A stretch of 64,000 nucleotides of DNA from Rugalucina vietnamica (Eukaryota > Mollusca > Bivalvia > Lucinida > Lucinidae). The DNA lies in the NCBI GenBank assembly GCA_964017185.1, contig OZ024872.1, forward strand, positions 38,632,188-38,696,187. The letters run 5' to 3'. Positions 34,591 through 43,325 of the stretch are shown one piece after another. The position numbers and the translations under genes are program-made. The notes beneath the pieces were generated by a model. The model saw only the letters and a list, made by a program, of their open reading frames with translations, was not told where the DNA came from and did not search any database. Position 1 is the stretch's first letter. Each line of letters begins with the position of its first letter.

Positions 34591-34860
34591 AATCCATTTG
34601 GCAAGCTACATGAAATACATATAGACTGTCAAATAACATGAAAATGAACGGTGATATGCGTAATTAAAAATCTGATACTTAAACGTAAATATAAGTATTG
34701 AAATTCAGATTTTAGCTTTCACTGGATGATAAAAAACAGGCTGTTTTAATGTCTGTGAAGCCCGAAGTGCTTCTCGGAGACATTAAAACAACTAATGTTT
34801 ATCATGCTAAGATGTGAATTCCAGTACATATATTTACATTTTATAAAAATGTAAATATAT
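34591..34860 (-). mobile_element. CRE-rich family, inverted partial copy
   Basis: GTAATTAAAAATCTGATACT, the AATATAAGTATTGAAATTCAG end and the stem TCACTGGATGATAAAAAACA are the reverse of 35450-35640. The two form arms of an inverted repeat around about 650 bp that contains a cross-hairpin MITE and the decayed exon B copy. Confidence 0.75.
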
Positions 34861-35029
34861 TTACATGATTCAGCAAACGTATTTTACTTCACGCAACGTC
34901 AAAGTATCTTTACACAACAGTACATCACCTTATAAAATTCTATAGTAATTGTAATTGAAAATTTCAAACTAATTCTTTCACATTGCAATGCAGCACGTAC
35001 GATGTCTAATGCTACTTAATTCAGACGCT

Positions 35030-35247
35030 GTGCCGCGACGTGAAAAAAACCGGGCTTCGGGATTTCCGACCAGGTCCGACACAAACCAGAAAAAGGCCAG
35101 AATCTTGAAATTTCGTATTTAAGAAGAAGAGGGATTGTACTATTCGTGTATCGAAAACAAAGGTGCTGATCAGCTGTGCAATTAGATCTGCGCCTTTGTT
35201 TTCGCATAGGCAAAATTCCGGTTTTCTCATGACGCGGCTCACACTTA
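35030..35247. mobile_element. Cross-hairpin MITE copy
   Basis: GCCGCGACGTGAAAAAAACC at the left, TCCGACACAAACCAG, a shortened hairpin GCTGATCAGC, and GGTTTTCTCATGACGCGGCT at the right. Confidence 0.85.
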
Positions 35248-35346
35248 GCCAAGACAAATTGTGTCACATCTACCAAGTAAAACAAGCAAGTAGACCAGGA
35301 AAGAGCTTGAGAACTTGAAAATGATATACTGTAACTATAAACATGA

Positions 35347-35450
35347 TGCTCCCAACCATTAATAGAGCCAAATATGAACATTGTTCCTAACTAGAAGGAA
35401 GAGCGTTTCATCATCCAAATGCATGTAGCTCAGAATGTAGCCAAGATGGA
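35347..35450 (-). pseudogene. Decayed copy of receptor exon B
   Basis: On the minus strand the codons read LDDETLFLLVRNNVH, close to exon B's LDDEMFFLLVRNNVH. The copy then loses twelve bases relative to exon B and hits a stop. The 5' part and acceptor are not recognisable. It lies in the intron between exons B and C, between a hairpin MITE (35030-35247) and one arm of the 34.6/35.5 kb inverted repeat. It is an old duplicate rather than a working exon. Confidence 0.65.
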
Positions 35451-36303
35451 ACACAGAAAGCCAACCCTTCGGGCTTCACAGACATTAAAACAGCCTAATG
35501 TTTTTCATCATCCAGTGAAAGCTAAAATCTGAATTTCAATACTTATATTTACGTTTTATATTATCAATCAAGTATCAGATTTTTAATTACGCATATCACC
35601 GTTCATTTTCATGTTATTTGACATTAAATCCCACATAACGTAATTTTGGAACAGTCAAAACGTCAAATTTTCGCGCCTAACGTCATGGCGATACGCGACC
35701 AACGTCACGACAACAAGAGTAAACAAACAACGTCACTGGATGAGTTTTGACGTCGCCCCGCCCATAGGCGTGGCCTCTAGATCACGTGACTTAATGTTTT
35801 AATTGGGAAATATTTACATTTTTCTAAAACCTCCTTAGATGAACCATAAGATGTTCATCTGCGTTCATACTTCCATGAACAACATTGAGTCACGCGACGT
35901 GACGTAATCCAAACTTGACGTCAAAAAACATGAATCTCGCCAAACTGATTGGACGTTGTAAACGTCGACGCCGTTCCGCTGTTTGAACACACACTGTGTG
36001 TAGATTCTCTGTTTGCAGGTAAATGTGACCGCCTTGGTGATTTTTCAACAAGCGATAGAGAAAAATGAATGTAAATATAAGCAATGAGTTTAATTTTTCT
36101 GTTGTTCATGGAGCTATAAACCGCAGTGGGTCGCTAGCAAAGCTTACATGAACCCCTTCGGGGTTCATTCACTTTGCACGCGACCCACTGCGGTTCATAG
36201 CTCCATGAACACCAGAAAAATGAAATTCATTTCTTAGATGAAGAACATCAAGAAAGATACTTTAATCTAGGGCGATTGAAATAAAAATGTAAATATAAGT
36301 TCA
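35450..36303 (+). mobile_element. CRE-rich inverted-repeat element with nested hairpin
   Basis: The part from ATACTTATATTTACGTTTTA (35547) to AAAAATGTAAATATAAGT (36301) has inverted ends. Before it is the stem TTTTTCATCATCCAGTGAAA. It contains AACGTCA repeated, TTTTGACGTCG, GGCGTGGCC and ATCACGTGAC (35650-35800). A sister copy at 58255-58725 lacks the 35805-36237 part, which is therefore a nested insertion. Confidence 0.8.
36103..36212. repeat. Long hairpin in the nested insertion
   Basis: GTTCATGGAGCTATAAACCG continuing CAGTGGGTCGC is mirrored by GCGACCCACTGCGGTTCATA continuing to CATGAAC. An inner stem TGAACCCCTTCGGGGTTCA lies between them. Confidence 0.9.
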
Positions 36304-36319
36304 TATAAGTAAAAATTAC

Positions 36320-36472
36320 CTGTACACTGATGGTTCCAATGCAATTGCTGAACCAAATATCAGCGAATCCCCATGCACATTGTTCCTGACTAGGAGAAAG
36401 AACATTTCGTCATCTAAGCTGTCCAGGGTACCCCCGCTACTAGCCAGGAACTTGGACAGAAGGTTGGCAGTC
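36320..36472 (-). CDS. GPR158/CG31760-like receptor, ectodomain exon B
   Basis: This internal exon is 153 bp (51 codons), phase 2 at both ends, read on the minus strand from ATTTCAG|GACTGCC to GTGTACAG|GTAATT. It reads TANLLSKFL, then LDSLDDEMFFLLVRNNVH, then an IFGSAIALEPSVY block. The pattern of a helix, a 'LVRNNV' strand and 'GSAIALEP' is typical of the first Cache subdomain in GPR158-like receptors. It splices in frame from exon A (AG|G gives Arg) and into exon C (AG|C gives Ser). Three truncated tandem copies of its 5' part with their acceptors follow at 36511-36813, and a decayed copy sits in the intron to exon C. Either they are dead duplicates or the gene has several competing acceptors. 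Confidence 0.75.
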
Positions 36473-36510
36473 CTGAAATAATATACATGTATACGCTAAC
36501 GATACAAGAT

Positions 36511-36813
36511 GTTCCTGACTAGGAGAAAGAACATTTCGTCATCTAAGCTGTCCAGGGTACCTCCGCTACGAGCCAGGAACGTGGACAGAAGGTTGGCAGT
36601 CCTGAAATAATATATACGCTAACGATACAAGATGTTCCTGACTAGGAGAAAGAACATTTCGTCATCTAAGCTGTCCAGAGTACCTCCGCTGCGAGCCAGG
36701 AACTTTGACAGAAGGTTGGCAGTTCTGAAATAATATATACGCTAACGATATAGGAAGGTACCTCCAGGGTACCTCCGCTACGAGCCAGAAACTTGGACAG
36801 AAGGTTGGCAGTT
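36511..36813 (-). pseudogene. Three truncated tandem copies of receptor exon B
   Basis: Blocks at 36511-36601, 36634-36724 and 36757-36813 repeat the 5' part of exon B. Each is preceded in transcription by the same short intron piece ending ATTTCAG. The first two cover 91 bp, as far as the LLVRN codons; the third covers 57 bp. All remain open in the exon B frame and differ by a few substitutions (for example Lys to Thr, Ser to Arg). None has the 3' part of the exon or its GT donor, and the spacers of 32-33 bp are too short to be introns. They may be non-functional duplicates or may offer extra acceptors to the spliceosome. Confidence 0.8.
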
Positions 36814-36821
36814 CTGAAATA

Positions 36822-37055
36822 AGCCTGTGCGTGAGAAACCAACAATTTCGATTTCCAAACAAGTCCGACACAAACCAGGCTGTACAGTCAGAGAAGATAG
36901 TTAGAGGCTGGAAATTAGGATTTAGAAAGTAGAGGAATAGTACTATCCATGAAGCGAAAACAAAGGCGCTGATCAGCTTCGCAGTTACTGCGAAGCTGAT
37001 CTGCGCCTTTGTTTTCGCCCAAGCGTTTTGTTTGTTTTCTTATGCAGTGGCTCAT
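36822..37055. mobile_element. Cross-hairpin MITE copy
   Basis: GTGAGAAACCAACAATTTCG, CCAGGCTGTACAGTCAGAGA, then a perfect hairpin GATCAGCTTCGCAGTTACTG with CGAAGCTGATC, ending near TTATGCAGTGGCTC. It directly follows the exon B tandem copies. Confidence 0.85.
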
Positions 37056-37544
37056 TAATAATAAATCCGCCGACGATATAAGAAGGTTGGCCGATCTGGA
37101 TATAGATACGTGAAAGCATGGCAAACTCAAATTACAAACGTATTTGGAATACAAGCCCATTTCAGTTAAACCGCTTGCAGGGGTATGACATAAGATTCAA
37201 ATAGACTTTGTTTTAAAACAGTCTGCATACGGCAATTTTACATTGGCAGTTACAGAAAAGGTTGCCATACACAGGTAAGCTTTCATAATTATAGAAGGAA
37301 ACGCAATTTATCTTAAATGTATCCGATGTTAGTTAACACCAAGGGGTAATGGTAATGTGTAATGGTAATCGTTGTAATGCATGGCGAATTTCAAAGTAAT
37401 GGAAAAAGCTGAATAAAAATAAGGCCTGCAATAACTGTGCTAGGAAAAACATGCTAATAGTTAAATTAATACTTTGGAATTCATACCATTAGGAGAAACT
37501 GTATCTAAAACATGCATCCAAGTAGTTTCTTTTAAAAGCCTTTT
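37056..37544. other. Intron sequence, unassigned
   Basis: A small repeated GGGGTAATGGTAATG stretch near 37345 resembles the 42.05-42.34 kb repeat. No exon. Confidence 0.4.
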
Positions 37545-37645
37545 CCAGTCATTTGTAACTCTATCTATTGGCATAAAAGAGAAATCTTGAATGGAGATTT
37601 CAAGATTTCTCTTTTATGCCAATAGATAGAGTTACAAATGACTGG
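37545..37645. repeat. Perfect 47 bp hairpin
   Basis: The 47 bases from CCAGTCATTTGTAACTC to AAATCTTGAA are followed by a 7-base loop (TGGAGAT) and the exact complement. There are no mismatches. The outer sequence ATTTGTAAC..ACTGG also occurs in the 44.9/50.9 kb duplicated segments. Confidence 0.93.
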
Positions 37646-38589
37646 AATATTGTCTCCCAAATACTGAGATGATAATAATACCATTGAAGATTTGCAGAGG
37701 AATATTCGCTCCTTAATGGATGATCCTGGGTCGGCTGGACAACAGCGTGGAACAGTCAAATTTTAGCAGATAGCTGTACTGTGTATGAGACTTAGTTTGT
37801 GGAGATTATGGTAAAAGAGTTGGTGCCGGCTGTACCTTCTTCTAGTGTGGAGGCAAAGTGAGAAGAGCCATAAAGGAGAAATTGGCTTTGCCATTGAAAC
37901 AGAAATTGATAAGATATAAAAACATGATGCTTTCGAAGCAGTAGAAACGATTAAAGGGAGGTAGTATGGGTCATATTGCGCAATGTCGGGTACTGAATCG
38001 GCATCATCGGTGATACTTTATAAGCCGGCGACAATAGCCAGAAAAATGTGCTTCAAATTAAAAAAAACAAATACGCAAGGGAAGTTTAAAGGAGTCTCAA
38101 GCAGTTCAAGAAACTCTCAGCTGGCAAAATTTCATGTTCAAATGCAAGGTCCGCCGCAGTCAGGGGGCTATCCATGACAGAGACAGATGGCTGTTTCACC
38201 ATGGCTGCATAGAGGATGGAAGAATTCCCACGAGACATCCATCTATACACACAGAAAGGAAATCCTGAAGTCTTTGACAGATCGGGCGTCAGACTCTATG
38301 ATGGCCCTGACTTAAAGCTATTCATTTTAGTTGGTCGGCGCCGGAGCTTCTTGTCTGTTGTTTGGCCCACCGGGGTCTAACTGATGTTTTTCTTTTGCTC
38401 CGGGTAAGTTATTCGGCGCCCATGGATCTCCATCGTCGAGAAGCTTACTGAATCTGTTGAGTCCTCGTTTTTGATTCATCAGGATGTTTATTATAATTTA
38501 TTTTTTTTTTGTCCTTGATGATTCATTTACTATTTAGAGGTTCACCACGAGCACCGAAGAACTATTAGTAACTAAATGTTATAACCAAT
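37646..38589. other. Unassigned, possibly retroelement-derived
   Basis: Short open pieces (for example EFPRDIHLYTQKG) lie ahead of the family D block. TTCGAAGCAGTAGAAACGAT with GGGAGGTAGTATGG recurs at 52682-52715. No protein family could be named. Confidence 0.3.
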
Positions 38590-38935
38590 GCAGAAGCTGA
38601 GGGCGAGGTTATCGATTTAAGCCCGCCAGTAATTTTATATTACAAGGCGATACTTCTGTGATGATTCTTTTTGTTTTATGTCTTGGTGTTTAAAATTTTG
38701 TGCTGTTGGCGCCTTATGTATGTTTCCATATTTTTAGTCAAGTTTGGGTAACTGAGTGGCCACCTTATGGGAAAATAGCTGCTCATTCGGCTTACGATAT
38801 GTTTTCATGGTATAAGTACCTGATTGTTAATTTAGTTTTTTCCCCACCTCGGTGTTTGGAGTGGGAATCTTTTTCTGATGGCTCCTTTTCCTGATCTTTG
38901 CTTACTTGTACATGTACCTTTTTTATTCCGGAAAG
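38590..38935 (+). repeat. Dispersed repeat family D copy
   Basis: Same order of blocks as 27170-27525, ending CTTGTACATGTACCTTTTTT. The LINE pseudogene starts directly after it. Confidence 0.8.
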
Positions 38936-38936
38936 C

Positions 38937-40200
38937 CAATGCTGATTCAGAGATGACTGGAAGACAATAGATGATTTTTATATAGCAAGACAACTTGATG
39001 TGAAATGTCAAGAACAGAAAGCAGACCTATATATGGCGCTTGTCAACTTCGCCAAAAATTTAAACAAAATTGTGATAGACTTGTGAAGACATGGGCTGTC
39101 AACTTGAATAATCATGGTCAAATGGTTATCGTGTGGGAATGATGATATGCATGCACAGGACGATTGGGAGTTCTATTAACCTTGTGATATAACAAACGAG
39201 GCCAAACAGAGTTGCATTATGGCGGCAACACTGTTTATATGATATTATTTGCAATGCTCATTGATGCCGTTTAAGTCTGTTAAACTCATTTTCCAATCAG
39301 GTACCGTTTCGATGGAAAGTTATTCAACTAACGGAAGTTGAAAACTAAAACTAAGGTGCACATAGATGTGCTGGATGAGATACTCTGTGCAGATGACATA
39401 GATAAGGTAAATCGCTAAGAATACCAGCTCATAGGCATAAATGCATGGTGCAACGGATCCACATGGACTATCCTGTAATATCTTTGATCTTACAATCAAC
39501 AAAAAAGACAAATACATGTAACGTGCTCCTATCGGCACTCGAAAAGCTGTGCAATGATCCGCTAATCAATGTGAATGGACCAATACTGATTGATTGAATA
39601 AATTCATCTACCCGGGAAGCAGTTTCTCCGGAACAGTGCGCATTGATGACAGCAAAAGCCTGGCAATATGGCATTTGGAAGAATATGTGCAAATGTATTA
39701 AGCCAAATGAAACATAGATTGATACCAAGCTGAAAGTCTACATGGCTCACTCAATTCTCCTATATGCACGAGTGGCATGGCTATTATACCAACATCATTC
39801 AAAGAGATCAACATGTCTACTTAAGGTGCTTGAGATAACTATTAAAATCAAGCGTTAAAACAAACAATCTTACAGACACAGTGGGCTAAAGAATTTAGCA
39901 ATGAATGGTATTATAGTTGCACAGCTAAGATGCACCGACTTTATGTAAGAATGCCAGCTTAGCAACATCTAAAGAAAGTTTTCTACAGAGACTTATAGGA
40001 TGGAATGCACACTCAATGTGAAAAGAGGCAATGCTACAAGCCTCATTAAGAATTAAAGACACCGATAGAGTTTTGCGACCAGGCTGCATGAACCAATCAA
40101 ACTGGTGCTACTTCTCCAACAGAACAGCAGCATATTATGAAGAAAATAAAATCCGTGACGCTGCAAGCACATAGATGAAATCCAGAATGATTGGAAACTT
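38937..40200 (+). pseudogene. LINE reverse transcriptase pseudogene
   Basis: Translated with many frame changes and stops, the plus strand shows pieces of a LINE polymerase in order: CQEQKADLYMALVNFAK (38.99-39.07 kb), NEAKQSCIMAATLF, VHIDVLDEILCADDIDKV (the degraded F-A-D-D box, near 39.38 kb), MAHSILLYARVAW (39.74 kb), LKVLEITIKIK (39.82 kb) and VAQLRCTDFM (39.92 kb). This is the usual order of reverse transcriptase fingers, palm and thumb followed by the C-terminal region. The copy is old and cannot be active. Two further fragments of the same kind lie at 54361-54610 (C-terminal zinc finger) and 57655-57880. The RTE/Jockey subgroup was not settled. Confidence 0.75.
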
Positions 40201-40496
40201 CCTAATAGACTTCCTTAACTTTCAAAGGAGGGGTTTGAGCTTAAATTGTCCTATTCATCCACTATCAAAAATGTACAATTAAAGATTAAAAATGTGCATA
40301 GAAATTTGCATATGATATAATAAAGATGAAAAGTATTAGTAGTACATGCACGTGTTGTTGTTTCTGTTGCCGTCGTTGGTGTGAACGAAAACTATTTGGA
40401 AGCATCAGTAGCCATCATAAGTTTATTGCAATCCTGAGTAGCACTTTTTGGCTGTATACATGTCATTTCATGTTAGAATCGTTTATCATGATTTTA

Positions 40497-40520
40497 TAAT
40501 AATAATAATAATAATAATAA

Positions 40521-40551
<31 letters not shown>

Positions 40552-40577
40552 AAGAAGAAGAAGAAGAAGAAGAAGAA
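40497..40577 (+). repeat. (TAA)n(GAA)n compound microsatellite
   Basis: About ten TAA/ATA units run directly into about seventeen GAA units. Confidence 0.97.
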
Positions 40578-41570
40578 AAAGATAAACGAAGAAGAAATAT
40601 TGTATTATCAAATTGTGTGTACAGAGCAAAGTGTATTTGCCTTATAAATTTCATATTTCCCAGTAAAGGTTCTGCATAAAGCCAATTCTAATCGGTTTCA
40701 AATTTTGCCCCTCAGCAATCCCATAATTCAAATATATCTTATTTCCAGTACCAATTAAAACTGAAACTATGGTTTTCATGACTTGAGTAAAGGCAATAAT
40801 AAGAATTGAATTTAGTTTTGTTTCACTTAAGTATAAGAAGAGTTTTTGTTGCAAAACAGCAATTTCAATAAAATTTCCGTACTTTTCCCCATTGTGGGCC
40901 CCTTGTAAAATCCAACAAAGGCAATATTGACTCATTTAAATATTTATTTATTTGCAAATAATCCAGAAATGTCTTTTTCAACATTATTAAGTTTTATCTC
41001 ACTGACTAGAACACCATTTTCTGATTTTATATTTATTTTGGCAGCCATCTTGGATTTTAGGCCGCCATCTTGAAAATTGGGTTAATTTTGATTGGCTAAC
41101 GAGAAATAGTTCATGCTAATGAACATATCTGCCAAGTTTCATACTTGTATCCGGAAGTGCAGGGTTCATGTCATTTCCAGCTCCACTAAGACAGATACAC
41201 ATATGAATGACTATAATGTTACAAGTGGCTTCAAATTCAAACTTTCAAAAACATGCACACATACAAAAAATGAAAGTTCATGAAAGTTAACTTTAAAAAT
41301 GAAAATTGAATTTAACTAAGAAATCAAAGCAAACCCTCATTTTGAACAATTTTAGTCATTGATTTTGTTTTGTAAAACAGTCCAGATTTCATATTTGATA
41401 GTCAACTTAAAGAAATAATATACAAAAGCAGAATTTCAAAAGAATTAAGATATTCCTCTTTAAACAAATTTTACAAATCTTAATTTTTGTTATGTTTCGC
41501 AAAAGTAATCATTGGAAGATAGTCCCGTTTTTATATGCCCAACCCTCTCAATAAGTGTGGGCAGATATGT
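40578..41570. other. Intron sequence with GGCAGCCATCTTGGA motif
   Basis: TTGGCAGCCATCTTGGATTT near 41039 is shared with 56740-56765. Otherwise nothing is recognised. Confidence 0.4.
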
Positions 41571-41590
41571 CCTGAAACATCGATTTCAAA

Positions 41591-41611
41591 GGGTGGGGTG
41601 GGGGCGGGGGG
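41591..41611 (+). other. G-quadruplex-type motif
   Basis: Four G-runs of three or more bases separated by single bases (GGGTGGGGTGGGGGCGGGGG). It lies on the antisense strand of the receptor intron. Confidence 0.7.
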
Positions 41612-41838
41612 TGCAAATGTGAGGGAGAACATGTCCTACACTCACTATAAGGTACCAGTATAATAATTTCTTGCACACCAGATAGAGAAATCCAACGTTT
41701 TACCCCATGTGAGAAATTCTTATCTCACCCTCGTTATCTCACCCCGTCGCACGCCGCGATTTTATCATTTTTCTAGGTAAATAGTATAAAAATCAATCTT
41801 CGCTGCATTACGGTGAGCAAGAAAAAGAATCCATCATT

Positions 41839-41956
41839 CGTGTCAGGTATGGATAGACAAATCTGTCCCTCGGGTCACAATTTGGCATCACTCGGCGAGC
41901 CTCGTGATGCCAAAATGTGACCCTCGGGACAGATTTGTCTATCCATACCTGACACT
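41839..41956. repeat. ~51 bp stem hairpin
   Basis: TGTCAGGTATGGATAGACAA with ATCTGTCC and GGCATCAC is mirrored by GTGATGCC, GGACAGAT and TTGTCTATCCATACCTGACA. A few mismatches sit in the middle of the stem; the loop is about 16 bases. Confidence 0.85.
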
Positions 41957-42507
41957 CATGTAAGATTCTTATATTAACACCACGTTTTATTGCTGTCAAG
42001 CACTTCGTACTATGTTTTGTCCAAAGTGAACTTTGTCCATATCGGGACAAAAGTAATGTGTAATGGTAATGATTACTTTTTCCAAAAAGTGTGCAATGGT
42101 AATGTCCTCAAACATCGTTTTCAAAAAGGGGGGGGGGCAAATGTGAGGGAAAACATGTCCTACACTCACTATAAGGTACCAGTATAATAAAACACCACGT
42201 TTTATTGCAGTCAAGCACTTCGTACTATGCTTTGTCCAAAGTGAACTTTGTCCATATCGGGACAAAAGTAATGTGTAATGGTAATGATTACTTTTCCAAA
42301 AAGTGTCTAATGGTAATGGCAATGAAGAAAATGTAATGTAAGGGTAATGTAATTCATTACTTTCAAAAGTAATTGACCCCATTTCTGACAGCTATTCGAC
42401 CTACTTCCTCACAAATACGTATTAAACAAAGGTACAAATAAAAATAAGTTAGGAATTAATGCAATAAGCTTTAACACCCCAACCCGTGGTCGCAGAAAAC
42501 ATTTTAC

Positions 42508-42645
42508 CTTATTGCGGGGTCCGTAAAGGTACTCCACACACCATGATCGAACTGCAGTGGTAATACATCCTCTGTTCCTCCAGTGCAGGACTCCGACCTG
42601 TCCATGTACACATACCGCAGGGCCATCTCGACCGACGTCTCTTGA
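42508..42645 (-). CDS. GPR158/CG31760-like receptor, ectodomain exon A
   Basis: This is an internal exon of 138 bp (46 codons) of a class C GPCR ectodomain. On the minus strand it starts after TTAGCAG|T and ends at AATAAG|GTAAAA, so it begins and ends in phase 2. The peptide contains SESCTGGTEDVLPLQF and ends DPAIR; the next exon continues TANLL, as expected for the region before the first Cache helices in GPR158/CG31760-type receptors. The family protein is a plasma-membrane receptor whose double-Cache ectodomain binds small ligands (glycine in mammalian GPR158). The start was chosen because the resulting phase matches the other four introns. The acceptor lies directly beside an (ATT)n tract, and two further copies of this exon lie just upstream. 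The family call is by recognition of the combined exons; this exon alone would be weak evidence. Confidence 0.62.
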
Positions 42646-42654
42646 CTGCTAACT

Positions 42655-42655
<1 letters not shown>

Positions 42656-42686
<31 letters not shown>

Positions 42687-42792
42687 CGAACTGCAGTGGT
42701 AATACATAGTCTTTCCCTCCAGTGCAGAACTCCGACCTGTCCTTGTACACATACCACAGGGCCATTTCCACGACATCTCTTGACTGCTAACT

Positions 42793-42833
<41 letters not shown>

Positions 42834-42840
42834 TTATAAT
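42656..42840 (-). pseudogene. Truncated, frameshifted copy of receptor exon A between (ATT)n tracts
   Basis: The 42687-42785 part repeats exon A from its acceptor (TTAGCAG|TCAAGAG) to the CTGCAGTTCGAT codons. One base is lost near the start; after it the exon A frame is restored as EMALWYVYKDRSEFCTGG. The copy ends directly in an (ATT)n tract (42656-42686), whose other end abuts the acceptor of the real exon A. A second (ATT)n tract (42795-42834) lies upstream. It lacks the last third of the exon and the donor. The layout suggests duplication through the trinucleotide tract. Confidence 0.75.
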
Positions 42841-42844
42841 TGAA

Positions 42845-43028
42845 CTGCAATACCCTTATACCCCATTTTTCTATAGCAAAACTGGGATATGCATGGGTAT
42901 ACCTAGTTTTCTTATTTTTGCTCCAAAATATAGATTGTGGGTACTTGTTAGAACCGCCTTGGCGAGGTGGTTCTAACATGTACCCACAATTCATGTTTTG
43001 AGCAAAAATAAGAAAAATATAAAAATAT

Positions 43029-43064
<36 letters not shown>

Positions 43065-43110
43065 CAGCTAAAACTTTTCAATTTTTAAAGCTGAAAAATA
43101 TCTGTTTATT
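42845..43110. mobile_element. GAACCGCC-hairpin repeat copy with poly-T
   Basis: ACCCCATTTTTCTATAGCAA, the stem AGAACCGCCTTGGCGAGGTG with GTTCTA, GTACCCACAATTCATGTTTT, then 34 T (43031-43064) and ATTGCATGGGCAAGTTTTCG. Confidence 0.8.
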
Positions 43111-43124
43111 GCATGGGCAAGTTT

Positions 43125-43215
43125 TCGAAATAGTAACACGACATCCTCTGACCATCCAGTACACGACTCGGACTCGGGCTGTACACAGCTCAACCTCGGA
43201 TGCATCCTGCCAGCT
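43125..43215 (-). pseudogene. Third, strongly decayed copy of receptor exon A
   Basis: On the minus strand the DNA reads codons for SESCTGWSEDVVL, matching SESCTGGTEDVLPL of exon A, preceded by a poorly aligned stretch with deletions. There is no frame continuity with the rest of the gene. It implies an older round of duplication of the same exon. Confidence 0.5.
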
Positions 43216-43325
43216 CACTTGTACATGAATGTTGGTTAGCAAGTTAATCTAAACCGACAATAAATTTTTGATTTCCCAAAGTATTTCTTTCTCTGGTGAA
43301 AAAATCGACTAATTTACACGTTAGA

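Larger units (their letters stand above)
41571..42345 (+). repeat. Nested direct repeats around a long hairpin
   Basis: TGTGAGGGAGAACATGTCCT with ACTCACTATAAGGTACCAGT occurs at 41617-41662 and 42141-42187. ACACCACGTTTTATTGC with CAAGCACTTCGTACTATG and CCATATCGGGACAAAAGTAA occurs at 41976-42060 and 42192-42275. Variant GTAATGGTAATG units follow. Confidence 0.85.

Noticed and set aside
40463-40654. Ser/Tyr-rich ORF (poly-S, poly-Y)
   Set aside because: It is translation of the (TAA)n(GAA)n microsatellite.
42509-42994. 161-residue minus-strand ORF with poly-Leu as a transmembrane protein
   Set aside because: Leu runs are the (ATT)n tracts read in another frame; this frame is not the one shared by exon A and the receptor family.
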